Source of the DNA: Ilex aquifolium
Taxonomy: Eukaryota; Streptophyta; Magnoliopsida; Aquifoliales; Aquifoliaceae
Length of the DNA stretch: 64,000 bases
Reading direction: 5' to 3'
Assembly (NCBI GenBank): GCA_951799425.1
Contig: OX637399.1
Coordinates: 35,561,701 to 35,625,700, forward strand
The notes beneath the pieces are model-generated. The model was not told the origin of the DNA. It saw only the letters and a list, made by a program, of their open reading frames with translations, and did not search any database. Positions 38,729 through 48,900 of this stretch are shown one piece after another. A program made the position numbers and the translations under genes. Each line of letters begins with the position of its first letter. The stretch's first letter is position 1.

Positions 38729-39130
38729 ATGCACATGCCGGGTCGATGCTATGTCGTATTTGTAGGGCGACATGTTGGCATTTACAATTCATGGCCAGAG
38801 TGTCATGTACACGTGCATAGATATCCTGGTGCACTTTTCAAGGCCTATGATTCCTACAATGACGCTGAGTATGCGTTACGCAGTCACATTGAAAGGTTGG
38901 AAACGCAAACAGGTGGTGGACATATTGATGATATTATAGGGGAGGAGAATGCACCGTTTGGTAATATTACTGAACATGTTGGAATTGAAGATGTTGTAGC
39001 AGCACCTATCCTTGTGCTAAGATGTGCAAATAAGCGAGATGTAATTTGGTGCATTATTAGTGTCGTGATGTTTTTTCTGGGTGTACTACTAACCCATGGT
39101 GTGTACTTTTTTTTGGGTAGACTTGGATGA
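38729..39130 (+). CDS. RNase H1 N-terminal-like domain protein with C-terminal membrane segment
   Basis: 133 codons, open throughout. Residues 7-58 match the RNase H1 N-terminal / Cauli_VI fold, known to bind RNA:DNA hybrids or dsRNA: CYVVFVGRHVGIYNSWPEC, then YPGALFKAY and a DAEYAL helix. There is no RNase H catalytic domain. A polar linker leads to a hydrophobic segment near residues 104-129 (VIWCIISVVMFFLGVLL), which suggests a tail-anchored membrane protein. A likely acceptor (GGCCTCTATAG) lies just before the start, so a 5' exon is possible; an alternative ATG is at 38735. It lies inside the PIF/Harbinger element between its two Myb/SANT genes. It may be a captured host gene. The function in the element is unknown. 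Confidence 0.7.
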   Translation: MHMPGRCYVVFVGRHVGIYNSWPECHVHVHRYPGALFKAYDSYNDAEYALRSHIERLETQTGGGHIDDIIGEENAPFGNITEHVGIEDVVAAPILVLRCANKRDVIWCIISVVMFFLGVLLTHGVYFFLGRLG

Positions 39131-39391
39131 CTGTGTTGGATTTTTTTAAAGTCCTTTTTTAGTATGTATGGGGAATTGTACCGAGCTATAACGTAATCTT
39201 GTGTATTGTGAAAACTGTGATGTAACTTGGTTAGTAAGGGCAATGTAATTTTGGAACATAGTTATTATCCACCTATGTAAAATGAAATCACTTGTTTGTG
39301 TTATGTGGTAAATTTTGAGCATTTCGTCTAATTGTACCAATTGTTTCTGTTTGATGCATCTAATGTGAATTTGCAAATGTGTTACATAGGG

Positions 39392-39973
39392 ATGAAGTTT
39401 CCAAATATGAGTGCAGATGAAACTCAAGTGATGATTGATACGTTAATTGAATACAAACATCGGAACCTATTACCTCCTCACAGAAGATTGGACAAGAAAA
39501 ACTTGGAACGATTGTTAGAGGTCCTACAGAGGCGTCTACCAGGCTTTAGCCTGACATTGAGCGAGGTATTACGAATGATATTTTTTTGGGAGCGAATTTA
39601 TTTCTCAATTTCCGAAATGTTAGAGACGGGTAAATTTTTTTGGGACAATCGCAACAAGTGTGTCATCAAAGGAGATGTCGAGGGATCGAATGAATACTTA
39701 GAGGTAAGTGTTCATATTTACTATTTAAATGAGCTTTACATCCTTTTTTGTTGTTTGGTACGAAAATTATTTTAACTATTTGTTGTTTACATCATGCAGG
39801 ACGAACCATTTGCTGTAGAATACTGTCTAGACCCACAGCCTAACTACCTATATTTTGAAGTCATTTTCAAAAATAATGTTCCACCATCAGGCGGACAAAC
39901 TTCAGATAGTGTAGGATCCTCTCCATCGGTCAATTCCGCCCCAACCGTCGATGTTATAGTCATTGACGATTGA
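39392..39973 (+). CDS. Second Myb/SANT-like protein of the PIF/Harbinger element
   Basis: Two exons, 39392-39703 and 39800-39973, with a GTAAGT donor and TGCAG acceptor, joining in frame to 161 residues without stops. It is a Myb_DNA-bind_3-type fold: SADETQVMIDTLIEYKHR at the start, LDKKNLERLLEVLQRRLPG, ISEMLETGKFFWDNRNKCVI in the middle, and FAVEYCLDPQPNYLYFEVIF near the end, then a Ser-rich tail. The first core tryptophan expected after the start is absent (FPNMSADE). It differs from ORF1 and is not a simple duplicate. Myb/SANT proteins bind DNA or the transposase; which applies here is unknown. Confidence 0.72.
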
Positions 39974-42144
39974 CGTCTTCCAATAACCCTAATCTCGATA
40001 CGGACATATCGACTACAAGTAATGGGTGTCATTTAAGCTTCTATGTAAAAACCTATTATTCTGAACTATTACATGTTCTATTTTAGATGTTTTAAAGACA
40101 TATTGCAATTTGGTTGTGCTGGATGGTCTTCATATCAAGGCAAAGTGTATGCATTATTTTGTTGCTGAGAGTATCTAATTGTCAATTTGTGCATTGTGTT
40201 ATGCACGACCTAAAAATGAAGACCTTTGTTAAGACATTGTCGGTTTTTATGTACAAGAAAAATATTTTTAGATTTCAATTATATGTGTGTTGGAGCTATG
40301 ATGTTATTTCCATATTTGAGCAGCAGTGGGGATCGTCCTCAGAAATCACCAAGTGATGTAACTGAAGGGAGAGCAAAAACTTTAAGAACATATTTGACTC
40401 TTTTCTCTAAGGTAGCTGCGGTTCGAGATGTTTGATTCACGGCGGCAACAGTACAAATCAAGAACAAAGGCTCAAATCAGAAATAGAAGGATGCACATTT
40501 AGAGAAAATCAAAAGATCAAATTACATACCTACCAAATAATTGACCAGTCATAGAAGAAGAAAACCAGAACCCATCAAATCTAAGAATATCTCACAACTC
40601 TAGGCCTTGGGTAACTCAATATTTCTGTAAAATTGTCCCCAACAAAATAGAGATGTCCGAAAACAACAAAAACTGGGCAGAGAAGGAGCATTAGCAAAAA
40701 GATGAGCTAGAAAAATCCATTTAAACAGAACGGTCAAAAACCCAGAAACAAAAATCAAGAAACAATTTAATTCTTCTTAAATCTCAAATAATTGAATAAA
40801 ATTTTCCTGAATGTAACTACCCACCGTCTCGTTGATTACTTGATCTCATTACACAGAACACTTATCAATTGCCCCTTCATTTTCCTGATCGATCTCGTTA
40901 TCAAACTTCTGAGCTCCCTTTTTACATGTCCCTTCATCTCCATATCACGCGACTGAGCAAGGGTTAGTATCAGGCCTTCTCAGCTGCATTATCTCTAATG
41001 CTTTCCAGATGCTTCTCTCTCTCTCTCTCTCTCTCTCCCTATCTGTCTCTGTATTTGCCTTTCTATCTGCTTGATGCAGATTTGGAACCATCTTGAACTC
41101 TCTCCACGGTTTGCAAGGGAAGATGACCAATTTAACCAACTTTAAATCCAATTAATGCGGTTGTGGTTTGGTGTTTTTGCACTTTACCCCCGTCATTAAT
41201 CAAAAAATTAGCAAATAACTCAATTATCCTTTTGAACTAAATTTCTACCGTTATAAATTCTCTCACAATTGACCGAAAGTAGCATGGAAGCTCATGATTT
41301 GAGAGTGTGTGAAAATATTTGGTCTACCTCAACTTTGAATAAAATAGTTTGGGTCTCATTCACAAATAATATTTGTTCTGCGGTGTTGCGTCTCATTACA
41401 TTTTAAAATTTAAGACCTTAAAAAATTTTTGCTCATCTATTTGTTTCCTTATACAATAAATCTAAAAAAAATTAACATTTGTATTAAACCAACATATTTT
41501 AAATTGACATGATGTGTGGTAGTGCTTCATGCAAGAATATTAAAATGACCTACCATTTTGGATAATAAATTGCATTTCGGTCATTGAAAATATTTAATAT
41601 GGATCTTTATAATTTTGCTATTTATTTAAAATAAACAATTAAGTTTTATTTTTAAACACACAACTTCGGATTTTCTAGAAATAAACAAATAACGACTTAG
41701 ACTTGAGTTGTATCGATATGTGTATTGTTTTTGTGTTGAAAATTAATTTTTTATTTCCATTATACATATGATTATTGTGATTAAAAGTATATTGTACAAA
41801 TAAAATTAAATAAATGAACAAAATATTTATTGCACTATTTTATAAAAATGCGTAATTTATTGGTTTAAATTTTGTTGTCGTAAAAAAACCAATACAATAT
41901 GATTGGACTTTTTTTTCATTCCATTCCAAACATGGTATATGATTGGATCATATTGTTTTACACAAGGGTAAAATGGTTATTTTAGTATATTTTATCTTCA
42001 CATGTTAATGGGCCCCACAAACCAAATTAAACCTATCCAAAGATGGGATAGAATTTGAATTCCATCTTTATAATCCTCAAATCCGGACCACTTTGCATTG
42101 GATTGGATTGGGTTCGGATTCAAATCCAATCCAATCCTTCCATG

Positions 42145-42161
42145 GTCATCCAAACACCACC
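42145..42161 (-). repeat. Right terminal inverted repeat of the PIF/Harbinger element
   Basis: GTCATCCAAACACCACC on the plus strand, the exact reverse complement of the left repeat, followed by TAA. Confidence 0.93.
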
Positions 42162-43554
42162 TAAGGGGATTTGATTGGATTGCACTTATTATGCTTGGAT
42201 ATGAGTGTCAGCCATTAAATTTTGAGATGCGACTCACAGACCCCAATGCCGACTAACTTAAGCTTCGAAGCAAATTAGTCGGATGTTCACCAAGCCCCTT
42301 TCCTAACTTGTTGATTGTTTCAGGTTCACCATCCAACGGATCGTTATCTCTACTAATTGCAGGAATTCACCCGTGCAATAACCTTAACTTATTGTCTTTG
42401 TTTTCCTAATGTAGTGTGTGTGTGTATATATAACCGCTTATATTATAATTTGTTGCAAGGAAGTTTTGATCTAGTTTGCTCCATTCATAAGTTGAGACCT
42501 GCTTCCCCTTTTCAGTCATTTTCTGTATTGCAAATTGTTTTGTTCTTTATCTCTAGGTGTTTGTATTATTTCATATTGCAACCTTTCCCTGTTGCTCCAC
42601 CCCAGTTTCCATATCTCTATTCACTTACCTTGTCCACATGAATCTGATTTGTCTTGTAACTATTCTATTTTTTAATTCTATTTTTGGGTTATGTTTCTCA
42701 ATCTTCATTTACAACCCTTTACGCTTTCCAGTTTCCATGGAAGATGATTGATCACAGTGTCTATCTGCAGATTATTTACTGTTTGCCAGACAATATCCTT
42801 TTTCTTAAGAGAAAATGCCTTTTCTCTTCAAATGGATTGTTATTCTGTACACCCTTTTGGACACTCCTGTTTTCCAGATATCATCCTCACTTCAGTCACT
42901 TGGCTCTGATTTTTTTGAAGGAACTATTTGCACGGTTAAATGTGGAAAGAGTATGGTGGATCGCCAAAGCTTCATCAACTGGAATCAAAGAGGAAGCATC
43001 TCACTTCGATCCTAGCTGTTAGCGTCCTCTGTGTATTGTTCTACGTTTTGGGAGCTTGGCAGAGTACAAGTCCTGCCCCGTCCAGCTAATCTGAAGTCTA
43101 CACGAGAGTTGGCTGTGATGTTGAATCCCCGGATGGAGTTAACCATGACTCATCATCATCTTCCTCATTGTCATCAACACCCCTCGACTTTGAGGGCCAT
43201 CATCAGTTGGTGGTCAATAGTTCTGAGTAATTCAAAAAATTTCCCCCATGATATATGTCCTACAGCGAATACACTCCGTGCCAAGATCAAAAAAGGTCAA
43301 GGAAATTTAACCGTAATATGTTGACCGCAACAAGAGCTCCTCCGCTGCCTAATACCTGCCCCCACCAAACTATAGAACCCCTTTCAAATGGCCTCAGAGC
43401 AGAGACTATGCATGGTATGACAACATCCCCCACAAAGAGGTCAGAATTTAGAAGGTCGTTCAGAACTGGATCCAAGTGGAAGGTGATCCATTCAGATTCC
43501 CAGGGGGAGGAACCATGGTCCCACGTGGAGCTGATACTTATATTAATGACATTA

Positions 43555-44284
43555 TGTGACTATCCATATCAGAAATTAATTAGCTAACGCTTAAGTTAGG
43601 TCGATAATTATGTCTTTATATAATTAAAAGTTATTGTTAAGAATTTTAAATAAATAAATAGGTCTCAAATATGGATTCTTGACGAAAAAACAAATTAAAT
43701 GACTATAATATAAGTTATACATATGCATGCATATGAGTAGTCAAAAGCTTGGTTAGTGACAAGTATTTGCATGGAGTGATGGTGTGGCTAACAACAAATG
43801 AAGCAAGTGTAAGAAAAAAAAAGAAGAAGAAAGGAGAGGACGGCAGGTGGCTGGCCATGCAAGCAAAAGCTTGCAAACTTTGGCTATAAATAGCCAAGGT
43901 TCTGCAGTGAAAAACGTAGCATAAAAAAAGAGAAGGCTTACAGAATTCTTACTAGTCTTTGGGTTCATTGATTAATAATATCGGTTGTTGTGAGTTATCG
44001 TATTGAGCTAGTAAGCTCATCCCTATAATTTAACATTTTTTTCAGAGATAGGAAGAAATCCAGGGGAGTAAGTTGGGGAGCCTACAGATGGAGGTCATTA
44101 CTATTTTTTTTTTATTATTTATGTTGTTTTCAAGATGTTAACGAATCATGTTTAATCATTTTTTGTCCAGAAATGTAACCCTATCCAGAATGTATTATAA
44201 TAATAAGGAAAGGTTATGTATTATAGAAGGTTTATTACTTAATCACACTCGGTTATCTTTTCGGAAAGAAGTCGGGTTGTGACA
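43555..44284 (+). mobile_element. 730-bp solo LTR in the PMT pseudogene exon
   Basis: Starts TGTGACTATCC, ends GGGTTGTGACA, with a 5-bp target duplication CATTA (43550-43554 and 44285-44289). The intact paralog reads straight through this point (GACATTAATGAGC). TATAAATA at 43885-43892 is the likely LTR promoter and suggests plus orientation. There are no internal genes. Minus-strand frames at 43715-43968 are spurious. Confidence 0.9.
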
Positions 44285-44496
44285 CATTAATGAGCTCATC
44301 CCTCTTGCAAGTGGAAACATTCAGACTACAATTGATACATGTTGTGGAGTAAGTTGAAATTAGCTTCGCATGTTGCTCTGTGTTGCATATTTTCTTCCTT
44401 TATTTTGAGTAACCTTTGATTGCTTAAACCTCTTGTATATGGTACTGTGAACTCCTAATGGTGTTCCATTGTTATTAGTAATATGTCTTCAAGTAT

Positions 44497-45700
44497 TGCA
44501 ATTTGAGTCGTCATAAAAAATACCATTTTTTTTATCTGTTATTTGTGACAAATTGCATTATTTCAGAGCTGTTATATGATTTATCATTGAGTATTATGTT
44601 TTGATTTGATTTTTAGTGTTTGATTGAATTATCAGGTAAAAACAAGAAAAAATAGCGAAGTTGAGGTACTTGATAAATTGATTAGCTAATTTAAGATCGA
44701 AGTGAATTCAAAGGGGTCAAAGTGTAACTGAGAAATAATTCAATGGTCAATTTTGGAGGAACTAAGGCCTCAATCGTTCGTTCTTGAACAGATAGGTGCG
44801 TCCGGATGTAACTCTTATGTTCGGATGCAATGATTGGACAATGGTACCTTGTAATTTGGAGAATTGTTTGACCTTGATGATACGGACTACTACCATTCGG
44901 GCTCAACTCTTCCGTCTGGACATAGCTATGAAGATGCAAAATCTAGAGAATTGAAGCTGTCCGGACATATGAATGCGTGCAGACAACATATGGCAGTACG
45001 GAGTGCATTCGTTCGAACGCGACATGTTCATCTGGACGCGTTTATTGACCAAGTCCCAAAGTAAAGATGTTATTCTATTCGGACGCAACATGTCCGTCCA
45101 GACGCGTTTTTAGAATTTGAGCCGTCTTGGTAGAGTTTTTATTGTAAATCTAAACCCAAATTCCCTGTGTATCCTCCCCTTATAAATACAAGAGAGGAGA
45201 GCCTTATTTTGTGTTTGGTCCTTAGTTTATTTTTCCAGCCTTTTGAGAAGAATACCCATGTATAGTGAGTAGTTCTTCCTTTAGTTAAGGTGGGGTTTTG
45301 GGATTGTGTAGTAAATGTTTTATTTATGTAGTTATTCTTAAATGGTTTATCTTTTACTACTTAATGATTGAATGAATGATTTCTAGTAAAGTATTATACT
45401 CTGTATACTTATTTAATTACTTATCAACTTGATTGATTTCTTAGTATGAGGAATTCTTATAATGTCATACGAGTTTACAAAACTAGTTCTTATATTTATA
45501 TTTTCGTATCAATTAACTCTTGGTTTTCAAAGTTATATATTTCGGTTGATTACATTGTCGTTGGAAGTCAACTGACATAAAATATAATTGCATAGATATA
45601 ATATTTGGTGTTCATGAACAATCCCTGACCCCGAAACTAAAGAGTAGTTTTTTTCAATCAGAAATTTCCTTTAAATTATAACAATTCCTTATTTCAAACA
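44497..45700 (+). mobile_element. Probable LTR and leader of the Copia relic
   Basis: Homology to the PMT intron stops near 44493 and this sequence takes over. It has CCCTTATAAATACAAGAG near 45177, which looks like an LTR promoter, and repeated CGGACGC-type text at 44795-45105. The Copia gag begins directly downstream. No second LTR remains, so boundaries are approximate. Confidence 0.45.
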
Positions 45701-45709
45701 ACCTACAGG

Positions 45710-47930
45710 TTATAGAGAAAATTCTTCAGACCTTGTCAATGAGATTTAAGTATATTGTCACAACTATCATGAAATCAAATGATCTTGATTCCCTGATAGT
45801 TGATGAATTGATGGGTTCCTTGCAATGACATGAACAAAGATTGAATTGGAAGAAAGAGATTTTAGCAGAACAAGCTTTGCATACTCAAATGAGCTACAAG
45901 AAGGAGAAGGATGAGTCTCACAACAAATTCCAATCAAATTAGAAGTATCAGAATTCAAATAACCAAGAGACATGGCAAAACAGATCTGGTGGAGAAAAAA
46001 TAAAAATGTAATAATTGGGGTGAACAACGTGATAAATCCAAGATCAAGTGTTATAATTGTGGAAAATTAGGACACTAAAAGGGAGTGCCACAAATTGAGG
46101 AGACCCAACAATAATAATTATCATGCTAAAATTGCAGAGGGTAATGATGATAATTTAGAGGTTTTTTTTTGGCGAACAGTGCAGTGGATAATGTTTGAAA
46201 TAACAAGTGGTACCTAGATTCAGGTTTGACTAATCAGAAAAACAGGTATGATATGAGAATTTTTAATAGTGTTTGCACTATTAGTGATAGCCACAGGGGA
46301 CTTATAACAAAGGTAAATATGGCTCCCAATCATTTGTTCCCTTTACAAATTAATTGTCATAATTTACCTTGCTTTAGTTCCTCGGTTTTTGGAGATAATT
46401 GGTTATGGTATATACGGTTTGGGTATGTAAATTTTCATAGTTTAAATGTTCTTGCTCGCAAAAAATTGGTTTTTGATTTGCCTGCAAATGGTATTCCTAG
46501 TCAAGTTTGTGAGACTTGTGTTTTGGAAAAAAAACATAGGAACTACTTTCTCGATAAACAAGCTTGACAGGTAAAAAGGCCTCTTGAGTTGATTTACTCT
46601 GATTTGTGTTATGTTGAAGTTAATTCCAATGGTAGGAGTAGATATTTTATTACCTTATCAATGATTTTAGCAAAAAAGACCTAGGTGTATATTTTGAAAA
46701 ATAAATTGGATCTCTGTGATATATTTAAGTATTTTAAGACTTATGTTGAAAGGCGGAGTTAGAGAAAAATTAAAGCTGCGGATTGACAGAAGTCAGGAAT
46801 ATATGGTTTCGTGATAATTTTTTTAGGAGTCATGGTATTAAACACCATTTGATAGGCAGGTATATTCCTCAGCAGAATAGTATGATAGAGAGGAAAAATA
46901 AAACTATTATGGATATAGTGATGTATTTGTTTTGAACAAGTCCCCTATCAAAAGTTTTAAGGGAAAAACTCCCTATGAGATTTGGAGTGGTCAGAAGCCT
47001 ATTATTCAGCATTTGAGGGTGTTTGATTTATTGCCCTTGCCCATGTTCTTGATCCACTTAGGAAAAAACTTGATGACAAAACTAAAAAGTATATTTTTAT
47101 TGAGTACATTTCAGTTACAAAGGCGTACAAACTGTATAATCCTATCACATGAAAAATAATTATTAGCATAGATGTCACTTTAGATAAGTAGGATATTTGG
47201 GATTGATCCCAATTGTTCAATCCCTACAGCCAGAGTCATCCAAGCGTTTACAGCGTGAACAACACATGACATCTAGATTAGGGAATTATGTGATTAACAC
47301 TAGCACTGATCCTTCAGAAGAGGGCTTGGTAAAATTCACTTTATATGTAGATTATGATCTGGTTTCTTTTAGTGATGCTTGCAAAGATAAACATTCGGTG
47401 AAAGTAATAGATGAAGAAATTCGTGCCATTGAAAAAAATAATATAGGTGAGCTTATTTCTCTTTTCGAGGGAAATAATGCTATTGAAGCTAAATAGGTGT
47501 ACAAAACCAAGTATAAGCTAAACGAAGAGATAGATTGCTTCAAAGCGAGATTAATAGCCAAATGTTACAAACAAAAGCCAAGTATTGATTATCTTGACGT
47601 TTTACTCTTATTGCTAAACTTGATACTGTTTGTATGATTATTTCTCTTGCTACTAATAATTCTTGAAAGATATTTCAAATAAATGTGAAATATGTTTTCT
47701 TGAATGGCGTTCTTGAAGAAGAAGTTTATATTGAACAACCTACTAGTTATGTAAATTAAAGGAAGGAAAACAAAGTCTACATGTTAAAAAAAACTTTGTA
47801 TGAATTTAAACAAGCCCCTTGAGCTTAGTACACCAAAATTGATTCTTATTTTGTAAAAAATAATTTTAGAGATACCCCTATAAACACATTTTGTATGACC
47901 ATTCCATTCCTAAGGTCTAATACCGTGTAC
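45710..47930 (+). mobile_element. Degenerate Ty1/Copia retrotransposon
   Basis: Plus-strand pieces occur in Copia order with many stops and shifts. Gag (SLIVDELMGSLQ near 45800) is followed by a CCHC knuckle (KCYNCGKLGH near 46050) and the region before protease (WYLDSG near 46210). The GAG-pre-integrase block (LARKKLVFDLP, QVCETCVLEKKHR) lies at 46400-46550 and the integrase part (KSFKGKTPYEIW) at 46940-46990. The RT start (VYKTKYKLNEEIDCFKARLIAK) is at 47500-47565 and a later RT piece near 47800. It ends within RT near 47.9 kb, so it is 3'-truncated. Confidence 0.88.
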
Positions 47931-48219
47931 CAAATGCAGCGTAAGTTCATATAAGCACTGACCTCGATCCAACAAAGCACCGTCAGTGAATTTTCTTAGC
48001 AACAGAGCTGACCCACTCAAAAAACAACTACTGCATAAATTGTCCATCGGTAAAGAGGTTTGTCCAAAATAATAAATTTAGGTTCGCAACTTAGGATATA
48101 GGAATACCAATAGGTAAAAGAATAAAGTTAGTTGAAACCATAATTAGAATAATTAATATAGCATGCTAAAGCTAAAGCTTGGAAAATAGAAAATACAGGT
48201 TATGAACTTTATTATAATG

Positions 48220-48530
48220 GAAAATAAAAACGTAAAAATGGAATAGGAATAAGAACGATATTATCTATGAAAAAATAGATGTAACATCTATAAAGGATAT
48301 ATTAATGGAGAATCGATTTAGGTGATTTAGACATATCTATAGACAATTTACTATAACACTGATAAAAAAAAGTGAGATAATAATTATTAACTGTAAGAGT
48401 AGGAATAGAGGTAGGCTAAAATTAACTTTTAGTAAAATAGTAAAGAAAGACATTATAACTACATGACCCTTGATAGAGCACAATAACAAAAAAAGATTCA
48501 TATAACCAAGTTAAAAAATATAATCAAATC
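48220..48530 (+). mobile_element. RTE-type LINE 3' end
   Basis: Encodes the typical end of plant RTE polyproteins with stops: IRNKNDIIYEKIDVTSIKD, ENRFR then FRHIYR, EIIIINCKSRNRGRLKLT and IVKKDIITT. Only about 300 bp are recognisable. Confidence 0.7.
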
Positions 48531-48900
48531 CATTAAATCCTTTTCGTCAGCAATTAAACACATTATGACTATCCGTAATGTACCCTTTCTAATATAGTAC
48601 GTCCACAACCTAATACGGAGGCAATTCAAAATAAAATAAAACTAAACTTAAAAATAACTTACACGTGCACAAACATATCTAATTTGACAGACCGTATACA
48701 AAATTGATACAAAAAAATGTCCAATACTATCTACTTGTATAACAATTCCGCACACAACCAGGTTAGGTCCCGTGCACATATACTCCAAGATCCTGCCAAG
48801 CTACACTCACTACTCTGATGTCCTGCCCCTGTTCATGAAGAAAGCTCCTAAACTTGCCCGACAACCACAATATATAAACACGTCCTCGAAGGATTGAACT

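Larger units (their letters stand above)
33832..42161 (+). mobile_element. 8.33-kb PIF/Harbinger DNA transposon
   Basis: The left end GGTGGTGTTTGGATGAC (33832-33848) is matched exactly, inverted, at 42145-42161. TAA flanks both ends (33829-33831 and 42162-42164), the 3-bp duplication typical of PIF/Harbinger. It carries four plus-strand genes: DDE transposase (35811-37221), Myb/SANT-like ORF1 (37409-38460), an RNase H1-N-like membrane protein (38729-39130) and a second Myb/SANT-like protein (39392-39973). Long non-coding arms lie on both sides (about 2.0 and 2.2 kb). The left arm has (CT)n tracts at 34190-34222 and 34581-34612; the right arm has one at 41012-41040. The transposase and ORF1 have nonsense changes, so this copy is probably not autonomous now. 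Confidence 0.92.
33403..42377. mobile_element. 642-bp solo LTR, split by a PIF/Harbinger element
   Basis: Starts TGACGGGAC, ends CACCCGTGCA, and is flanked by a 5-bp target duplication ATAAC (33398-33402 and 42378-42382). The intact paralog has a single ATAAC in the same context (after GTGCAAC, before CTTAAC). Removing the nested element at 33832-42161 and one TAA leaves 642 bp with TG...CA ends and no internal retroviral genes, so it is a solo LTR left by recombination. The two halves do not resemble each other, so they are not two LTRs. Family unknown. Confidence 0.85.
32440..44493 (+). pseudogene. Truncated duplicate of the PMT18-like gene, split by insertions
   Basis: A direct duplicate of 25540-27835 (5' region, exon 1, start of intron 1) lies in three blocks: 32440-33402, 42383-43554 and 44285-about 44493. 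The start codon survives at 42940. A C-to-T change makes TAA at 43087-43089 (codon 50), more stops follow, and a deletion of about 25 bp near 43320 removes the codons between MLKYRER and EQELL. Exons 2-5 are absent; homology stops within intron 1. The breaks between blocks coincide with solo LTRs. It cannot encode an enzyme. Copy 1 also carries about 75 bp near 25615-25690 that this copy lacks. Confidence 0.93.

Noticed and set aside
33403..42377. The two flanks of the Harbinger element as two LTRs of one full retrotransposon
   Set aside because: The flanks (about 429 and 213 bp) do not resemble each other and together form one TG...CA unit with a 5-bp duplication, so they are halves of one solo LTR.
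43715..43968. Two hydrophobic minus-strand frames
   Set aside because: They lie inside the 730-bp solo LTR, antisense to its promoter, with no homology seen.
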